Assembly: GCA_002439285.1 (NCBI GenBank)
Contig: DJTQ01000122.1
Location: 1-11,627 of the forward strand
Direction: 5' to 3'
DNA length: 11,627 bases
Source of the DNA: Paenibacillaceae bacterium UBA6304
Lineage (GTDB): Bacteria; Bacillota; Bacilli; Paenibacillales; Paenibacillaceae
This document shows, piece by piece, positions 6,603-11,627 of this stretch. The notes beneath the pieces are model-generated. The model had not been told where the DNA came from, searched no databases, and saw nothing but the letters and a program-made list of their open reading frames with translations. Position 1 is the stretch's first letter; every line of letters begins with the position of its first letter. Both the position numbers and the translations under genes were made by a program.

Positions 6603-7494
6603 TAATAAATTGAAGAATTTCAACTTTGTCCACATAAGTAAATACTGCTATATGGTATCCATCGCTTTAACGATTGTCGGGATAATCTGCCTGGCGTTGT
6701 TCGGATTGAATTACAGCGTAGATTTCCGCGCCGGTTCCAATGTGGACATTACGACCTCCCAAAAACTGACGGAGGAGCAGGTCCGTCCGGTTCTTGAAAA
6801 ACTCGGCGTTGCGGAAGGCACAACCGTAAATCCAGGCGACGACCGTATGACGATCCGTTTCACCAACGTGCTTAACGAGGATCAGGAGTTCCAACTGAAA
6901 GCTGAAATTACAAAGCTTGACGATAAGGCATCGTTTGAAGTCAATACAGTAGATCCTGAGATGGCTAAAGAGTTAGCCAGAAATGCCATTTATGCCGTGT
7001 TGATTTCCTGCCTGGGTATCATCATTTATGTCAGTATCCGATTTGAATGGCGCTTTGCTGTGGCGGCGATCGTATCTCTGCTGCATGACGCTTTTCTGGT
7101 TGTTGCGGTATTCTCCATTTTCCGCTTCGAGGTCGATCTGACATTCATTATTGCCGTTCTGACCATCATCGGTTATTCGATCAATGATACGATCGTTATC
7201 TTTGACCGGATCCGCGAAAATCTGCGTTTCAGCAAGTTGAAAACAAACAGCGATTTGGCCGAACTGGTGAATAAAAGTATATCCCAGACGATTATGCGGT
7301 CTATTTATACCGCATTGACAGTCTTTATCGCCGCTTTCTTCTTGTTCCTGCTGGGTGGCGAATCCATCCGGATGTTCTCGCTGGCCATGGTCATCGGACT
7401 GTTGTTCGGCGCGTATTCGACCATTTTTATCGCCAGCCCGTTGTGGTTCGTTCTTAAGAGTAAACAAAAAAACAAGCCGGCCAAAGCGTCCTAA
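6592..7494 (+). CDS. secF: Protein translocase subunit SecF
   Basis: A 300-aa SecF, partner of SecD. TM1 lies at about 21-40 and leads to YSVDFRAGSN (41-50), a variant of the family GIDFxGG motif. A small extracytoplasmic domain runs to about 125, then five helices follow from 129 to 288. GYSINDTIVIFDRIREN (194-210) carries D199, and SQTIMR carries R236. By alignment with E. coli SecF these match the D213/R247 pair of the proton pathway, so the motor should be active. The carboxy tail KSKQKNKPAK is basic. The start is taken as GTG 6592, with AAAGGAG at 6575-6581 about 10 nt ahead. A GTG at 6583 is too close to that site. The start lies inside the end of secD, which suggests translational coupling and equal subunit production. 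Confidence 0.95.
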   Translation: MSFNNKLKNFNFVHISKYCYMVSIALTIVGIICLALFGLNYSVDFRAGSNVDITTSQKLTEEQVRPVLEKLGVAEGTTVNPGDDRMTIRFTNVLNEDQEFQLKAEITKLDDKASFEVNTVDPEMAKELARNAIYAVLISCLGIIIYVSIRFEWRFAVAAIVSLLHDAFLVVAVFSIFRFEVDLTFIIAVLTIIGYSINDTIVIFDRIRENLRFSKLKTNSDLAELVNKSISQTIMRSIYTALTVFIAAFFLFLLGGESIRMFSLAMVIGLLFGAYSTIFIASPLWFVLKSKQKNKPAKAS

Positions 7495-7527
7495 TCAATG
7501 CTAAATAGGACCACTTTGCCTTAAGTT

Positions 7528-7536
7528 TGGTATGAT
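7528..7536 (+). promoter_or_regulatory. Possible extended -10 promoter for the CDF gene
   Basis: TGG followed by TATGAT (7531-7536) fits an extended -10 element. No acceptable -35 sits at the right distance: GGACCA is found at 17 nt spacing. The predicted start would fall within the stem of the hairpin at 7539-7563, so promoter and terminator readings compete. Confidence 0.28.
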
Positions 7537-7538
7537 AG

Positions 7539-7567
7539 AGCCGCGCCCGACATGGACGCGGCTTTAC
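7539..7567 (+). terminator. Hairpin after secF, probable weak terminator
   Basis: AGCCGCG (7539-7545) pairs perfectly with CGCGGCT (7557-7563) around an 11-nt loop. This is the strongest GC stem in the window. Only three T's follow (TTTA), so termination could be partial, letting some Sec transcripts continue into the CDF gene. It could instead stabilise the secF mRNA end. Confidence 0.45.
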
Positions 7568-7601
7568 CGTTCTATCTATTGAGTGCTTCAGGAGGATTCA
7601 T

Positions 7602-8558
7602 ATGCGACGCGAACAAGCCGTTCCAGCCGATTCGGCAGCATGGCTCGGGATTGCCAATCATATTGTCTTAGCCGCTTTCAAGGGAGTGGTAGGTCTGCTG
7701 TTTGATAGCCGGGCATTGTTGGCCGATGCTCTTTATTCGGCCTCGGATGCCGCTGCCATGGTCTCAAATAAATTCAAAATGCACCGGCGACCGAAACAAG
7801 GAATGATCCAGCCGGGCTCTTCACCAAGCAGGGTGGGGGAACCGCTGCTTGTCATATTTTTGTCCGTTTTTTTGCTGATGGGAAGTTTCCAGATGGGGAT
7901 ATCATCGATTGCTGCCGTATCTAAAGGGGAGCTTGTTCCTCCAGGGTATTTAGCCGCGGTCGCTATTGTGATCTCCATTGCCTTGAAGGAAGCATTGTTT
8001 CAGTTCCAATATCGTCAATCCCGGAAACAGCCGGGTGAGCATACTCATTTTCTGATTGAATCGCATCGTTTCTCATGGTATTCATCCGTCGCCGTGCTGA
8101 TCGGCGTATTCGGTACAATGACCGGGCAAGCGATGGAGTTGCCTGCTTTGCTCTATCTGGATCCGGCTGCTGCATTATTTGTGGCATGCATGGTGCTTTG
8201 GAGGGTTTATCTTATGGTACGCGGCTCCGTTTACGGCTCTTTGATCTTGGAGAGCCAGGAAGAGGATGCCACGCGGTTCATTGAAACCGTGCAACGGGTG
8301 CATGGAGTTATCACCGTGGAGGAGCTGAAAGCCCAGGAGAACGGTCATTATGTAACCATAGCCGCTCGAATCAGTGTAAACCCCCGGATCACGGTGCTGG
8401 AAGCCAACGATATAGCAAACCGGGCAAAGGTGCTGCTCATGAATCGTTTCTCGCATGTCAGCGATGTCAGCATTCAGGTTATGCCGTACGATCCCGGTTA
8501 TCCGTATAAGAGCAACAATGAAGGTTCCGGCGATGACCTGCCGACTTTAATTCAATAA
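7602..8558 (+). CDS. Cation diffusion facilitator family protein with atypical metal site
   Basis: A 318-aa membrane protein with the CDF (cation efflux) fold: a hydrophobic domain to about residue 210 and a cytoplasmic carboxy domain at about 222-296. Family landmarks include LLADALYSASDAAAM (39-53, helix 2), IESHRFSWYSSVAVLIG (152-168, helix 5), YLDPAAAL (185-192) and the closing VSDVSIQVMP (286-295). CDF transporters normally use H/DxxxD in helix 2 and HxxxD in helix 5 to bind zinc or manganese. Here the aligned positions read Y45/D49 and S154/S158, so three of four ligands are replaced. The carboxy domain likewise has EAND and IQVMP where EAH and IHVEP are usual. Transport of the usual metals is therefore doubtful. 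The protein could move another substrate, partner another CDF subunit, or act as a sensor. AGGAGGA (7590-7596) precedes the ATG. The polar tail after 297 is variable. Confidence 0.82.
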   Translation: MRREQAVPADSAAWLGIANHIVLAAFKGVVGLLFDSRALLADALYSASDAAAMVSNKFKMHRRPKQGMIQPGSSPSRVGEPLLVIFLSVFLLMGSFQMGISSIAAVSKGELVPPGYLAAVAIVISIALKEALFQFQYRQSRKQPGEHTHFLIESHRFSWYSSVAVLIGVFGTMTGQAMELPALLYLDPAAALFVACMVLWRVYLMVRGSVYGSLILESQEEDATRFIETVQRVHGVITVEELKAQENGHYVTIAARISVNPRITVLEANDIANRAKVLLMNRFSHVSDVSIQVMPYDPGYPYKSNNEGSGDDLPTLIQ

Positions 8559-8591
8559 CCTGCAGGACGGCAGAGAAAGAAGGTGTAAATC

Positions 8592-10997
8592 TTGCTTCGT
8601 TCGAAGTATCAATGGGAGACGCTCCCTTGCAACCGGGAAGTGGCTGATATGCTTGCGCAGCAGCTGGATATCCCTCCTCTTCTGGCAACGCTGATGGTTA
8701 CTCGGGGGATGGACAATCCGCAGGAGGCCACCCGTTTTTTAAAAGGAACTATGGAAGACCTTCCCGACCCGTTTCTTCTCAGCGGTATGAAGGAAGCGGT
8801 CCCGCGCATCAGGCAAGCTATGGACCAGGGAGAACGTATTTTGATTTACGGTGATTACGATGCCGACGGCGTCTCCTCCACAGCGCTCATGATTCATCTC
8901 ATGAAGTATTTGAACGCCGACTACGAATATTACATTCCGCATCGGTCCAAAGAGGGTTACGGGCTACATATTCACGCTTTGGAGCAAGCCAGGGAGCGCG
9001 GAGTTACGCTGGTCGTCACGGTCGATACAGGGATTAGCGCCGTTGAGCAAATCGCTTACGCCAATGCCAATGGAATGGATGTGATCGTGACCGATCACCA
9101 TGAGCCGCCGCCCGTACTTCCCGATGCTTATGCACTCATTAATCCGAAGCTTTCCCATTGTTCTTATCCCTTTAAAGGCTTAGCTGGAGTTGGAGTAGCC
9201 TACAAGTTGGCCACAGCGTTGCTTGGGGGGGCGGTTCCAACGGAATGGACCGAATTAGCCGCCCTCGGCACGATTGCGGACTTGATGCCTCTGGTCGGAG
9301 AGAATAGAGTGCTTGTCCGCCATGGACTGCAGTCCATGAGGAACTCTGCTTTTCCCGGTATGACTGCTTTATTAAAAACCGCCGGCTGGAAACCCGGCGA
9401 AGTAACGTCGACGAACGTTGCGTTCGGCTTGGCCCCTCGCATCAATGCCAGTGGCCGAATGAGCCATGCCAGCCGTGCGGTGGAACTGCTGACGACCCAG
9501 GTATTGGAGGAGGCAGAGATTGCAGCCCTTGACCTGGATATCTTGAACAAGCAACGACAGGGACTGGTCGAGGATATCGTCCAGGAGGCGCTGGTGGAAC
9601 TGGAGGCCAAAGCAGCCGCTGGATGTCTTCCGGATGTGATCGTTGTCGCAGGAGAAGGGTGGAACGTCGGCGTTGTCGGCATCGTTGCCTCCAAAATCCT
9701 CGAACGTTATTATCGGCCGACGCTGGTGCTCGGGATGAACTCCGAAACCGGCGAGTGTAAAGGCTCGGGACGCTCCATTCCCGGGTTCGACATGTATGAG
9801 GCATTGACGCATTGCGCCGACTTGCTGGATCATTTCGGCGGCCATACCGCGGCAGCCGGCATGTCCCTCCACCAGGAGCATCTTGCTGAGTTTGACCGGC
9901 GTATCAACGATTTTGCTGCTGGCACTCTTCGCCCGGATCATTTTATCCCGGTTATGCAAAATGATCTGGAATGTTCTCTTCGGGAGATTACTCTTCCGAT
10001 CATTGAACAATTGGAACTACTGGCTCCGTTTGGAATGGCGAATCCGTGCCCAAGATTACTGATCCGCGGAGCAAAGCTGCTGGAATGCCGGCAGATGGGC
10101 AAGGAAGGGAAGCACTTACGGCTGACACTTGGACAGAACGGCAAGACGATCGAAGCGGTTGCTTTTGGAAAGGGCGAGCTCGCCTGTTTGCTTTCAGAGG
10201 AAGCGGAGCTTGATATCGTGGCCGAAGCGGGAATTAACGAATGGAACGGTTCACGAAAACCACAGCTTATGATCCAGGATCTTGCGGTTTCCCATTTACA
10301 AGTTTATGACTACAGGGGGTTCCGCAATCCGCTAGGCAAACTGGATGAATTGAAGGTTTCCCTGGCGCACTGCACTTCCTTCGGACAGGTATCGGTTGCT
10401 GTTATGGTGAATTCCGGTTCGACGTACCTGTATGAAAATGATTTGAACGGAGACTCGCTTTGGGTATATGATAGGATAGCTGGTGCTAGTCCGGCTAACT
10501 CTGAATCACAAAAGGCGGGAGCGGAGGGAGTAGGCACGCTGTTTATTTTGGAGCTGCCGGAGACGCCTGTAGAATGGAACAGCATGTTGTCCTTGTTCGG
10601 ATCTCTGGAGAGAATATATTTGCTCCATCCGAAGACTCCGGCTCGAGGATTACTTGAGGCACCTTCCCGCGAGCAGTTCAAAAGAGTATATGCCCTGCTC
10701 AGGAGTATTGCACCGGCGGGACACCGGGAAGAGGAACTGGTTGAGGCATTGAAGGCGCGAACTAAGTTGTCCGGCCGAATGCTCAGTTTAACTTTGGACG
10801 TTTTTGAGGAACTTGGCTTTATTGAGCGGACTTCGGGCATAGTAACTATAAATGCGTCCCCGTCCAAGCGGCCGCTTGAATCTTCTGAAAGGTACCGGGA
10901 ATTGGGTTTGCTGGCGGAGATGGAACAGATCATGCTGCATGCGCAAGTTCCGCAGATTACCGAATGGATGCAAACCCATATACAAGGGGCTTCATAA
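8592..10997 (+). CDS. recJ: Single-stranded-DNA-specific exonuclease RecJ
   Basis: An 801-aa 5'-3' single-strand DNA exonuclease of the DHH phosphoesterase family, used in recombination and mismatch or base-excision repair. The catalytic metal motifs are present in order: IYGDYDADGVSS (about 84-95), VTVDTGIS, DHH at 168-170, LGTIADLMPL (about 224-233) and the RINASGRMSHA region (about 281-291). The DHHA1 domain follows with GWNVGVVGIVASKIL, GSGRSIPGFD and FGGHTAAAG (415-423). After it come an OB-fold region and a long Firmicute-type carboxy domain from about 570, making it slightly longer than the roughly 786 aa of B. subtilis RecJ. The TTG start at 8592 has AGAAGGTG six bases ahead and gives the opening LRSKYQWE typical of homologues. 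It follows the CDF gene by 33 nt and is probably cotranscribed with it. The recJ-apt order is conserved in Bacillales. Confidence 0.97.
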   Translation: MLRSKYQWETLPCNREVADMLAQQLDIPPLLATLMVTRGMDNPQEATRFLKGTMEDLPDPFLLSGMKEAVPRIRQAMDQGERILIYGDYDADGVSSTALMIHLMKYLNADYEYYIPHRSKEGYGLHIHALEQARERGVTLVVTVDTGISAVEQIAYANANGMDVIVTDHHEPPPVLPDAYALINPKLSHCSYPFKGLAGVGVAYKLATALLGGAVPTEWTELAALGTIADLMPLVGENRVLVRHGLQSMRNSAFPGMTALLKTAGWKPGEVTSTNVAFGLAPRINASGRMSHASRAVELLTTQVLEEAEIAALDLDILNKQRQGLVEDIVQEALVELEAKAAAGCLPDVIVVAGEGWNVGVVGIVASKILERYYRPTLVLGMNSETGECKGSGRSIPGFDMYEALTHCADLLDHFGGHTAAAGMSLHQEHLAEFDRRINDFAAGTLRPDHFIPVMQNDLECSLREITLPIIEQLELLAPFGMANPCPRLLIRGAKLLECRQMGKEGKHLRLTLGQNGKTIEAVAFGKGELACLLSEEAELDIVAEAGINEWNGSRKPQLMIQDLAVSHLQVYDYRGFRNPLGKLDELKVSLAHCTSFGQVSVAVMVNSGSTYLYENDLNGDSLWVYDRIAGASPANSESQKAGAEGVGTLFILELPETPVEWNSMLSLFGSLERIYLLHPKTPARGLLEAPSREQFKRVYALLRSIAPAGHREEELVEALKARTKLSGRMLSLTLDVFEELGFIERTSGIVTINASPSKRPLESSERYRELGLLAEMEQIMLHAQVPQITEWMQTHIQGAS

Positions 10998-11044
10998 AAC
11001 TATATATTTTAGCATTTTCGCATATTTTCTAGGAGGAGATTTCA

Positions 11045-11563
11045 TTGGATTTCAAAGACTATATCCGGGTCATTCCGGATTTCCCGCAACCAGGCATTAG
11101 CTTCAAGGATATTACAACCTTGCTGAACGACGGTGAGAAATACCGTCTGGCGATCGACGAATTGAGACAGCTCGTTTCGAACCTGAAAATTGATCTGATT
11201 GCCGGTCCCGAAGCCCGAGGCTTCGTTGTGGGAGCACCGCTTGCTTATGCGCTGGGTGTGGGATTCGTCCCAATCCGTAAAAGCGGCAAACTGCCTTATG
11301 AGACGATTGAGGTTGGCTATGATCTTGAATACGGGAAGGACACACTGGCCATGCATAGCGATGCTATCAAACCGGGCCAGAACGTTCTCATTGCCGACGA
11401 TCTTCTCGCTACGGGCGGCACGATTTCTACTTCAGTCAATCTCGTTCGCCAGCTTGGGGGAAATGTAGTCGGAACCGCCTTTCTGATCGAACTCGGCGAA
11501 TTGAACGGCCGCGCAAAGTTGCCGGATATTGAAGTCTTTTCCCTGGTTCATTACGATTATTAA
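11045..11563 (+). CDS. apt: Adenine phosphoribosyltransferase
   Basis: A 172-aa purine salvage enzyme that makes AMP from adenine and PRPP. The amino end [27 protein letters not shown] and the segment [26 protein letters not shown] are characteristic. The PRPP-binding loop [13 protein letters not shown] lies at about 115-127. Length equals the family norm (about 170 aa). Translation starts at TTG 11045, with AGGAGG at 11031-11036 and 8-nt spacing. The upstream gap of 47 nt after recJ is A/T-rich but shows no clear promoter, so cotranscription with recJ is likely. In B. subtilis relA follows apt; the window ends before that can be seen. Confidence 0.97.
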   Translation: MDFKDYIRVIPDFPQPGISFKDITTLLNDGEKYRLAIDELRQLVSNLKIDLIAGPEARGFVVGAPLAYALGVGFVPIRKSGKLPYETIEVGYDLEYGKDTLAMHSDAIKPGQNVLIADDLLATGGTISTSVNLVRQLGGNVVGTAFLIELGELNGRAKLPDIEVFSLVHYDY

Positions 11564-11627
11564 GAGAGGTTGTTCAAAAAGTCATCTTTCCATGACGAAG
11601 CAGAACATGAAGCGGATTCGACGTCGA
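11564..11627. other. Region after apt with short hairpin and palindrome, possible edge of an intergenic repeat
   Basis: A small hairpin GTCAT (11581-11585) / ATGAC (11592-11596) is preceded by five A's (11576-11580), so on the minus strand it reads as a stem followed by T's. A 10-bp palindrome TCGACGTCGA lies at 11617-11626, just before the window edge. No good plus-strand terminator for apt is visible. The text resembles dispersed intergenic repeats that I associate with Paenibacillus genomes, but this cannot be confirmed from a single copy cut by the window end. Confidence 0.3.

Noticed and set aside
9200..10010. Long minus-strand open frames opposite recJ
   Set aside because: They are complementary-strand echoes of recJ codon structure, with low-complexity, unrecognisable products and no ribosome sites. 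The plus-strand RecJ motifs are complete.

Overview
The window is chromosomal DNA from a low-to-mid GC, endospore-forming Firmicute. The best fit is Paenibacillaceae (Paenibacillus or a close relative). This rests on gene order and protein character, with no database search behind it. The order tgt - yajC - TIGR04086 membrane protein - DUF421 protein - spoVB - comN-like gene - secD/secF - transporter - recJ - apt parallels the Bacillus subtilis run tgt-yajC-yrzE-yrbG-spoVB-comN-secDF-...-recJ-apt-relA. Here, however, SecD and SecF are separate proteins rather than the SecDF fusion of B. subtilis. Strong AGGAGG-type ribosome binding sites and frequent GTG/TTG starts also fit a Firmicute.

Layout. 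Positions 1-1096 (+) hold the 3' part of tgt (tRNA queuosine modification) and yajC (Sec accessory), closed by a hairpin terminator that can serve both strands. On the minus strand at 1171-1566 is a small four-helix TIGR04086 membrane protein. A plus-strand DUF421/YetF-type membrane protein (1741-2475) converges on minus-strand spoVB (2493-4073), a lipid flippase-like protein of spore cortex synthesis. A 171-nt divergent region separates spoVB from a small ComN-like post-transcriptional regulator (4245-4502).

Positions 4566-7494 hold the Sec-motor operon, led by a near-consensus sigma-A promoter. Its first gene is the most unusual object in the window: a 232-aa predicted lipoprotein that is a diverged tandem copy of the amino-terminal (TM1 + P1) part of the neighbouring SecD. 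TM1 has become a lipoprotein signal peptide and all of the channel-side transmembrane segments are absent. Full-length secD and secF follow, overlapping by 11 nt. The junction can be read directly: the last three codons and stop of the lipoprotein are made from the ribosome-binding leader of the downstream secD copy.

Positions 7602-8558 encode a cation-diffusion-facilitator-family protein whose usual metal-binding residues are mostly replaced. Then come recJ (8592-10997) and apt (11045-11563). The last 64 nt carry a small hairpin and a palindrome that may be the start of a dispersed intergenic repeat.

The genes fall into three themes: membrane protein export (yajC, secD-like lipoprotein, secD, secF), nucleic-acid and nucleotide housekeeping (tgt, recJ, apt), and sporulation or envelope functions (spoVB, DUF421, possibly TIGR04086). 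No rRNA, tRNA, CRISPR array, insertion sequence or phage gene was seen, and no gap longer than 300 nt lacks a gene.
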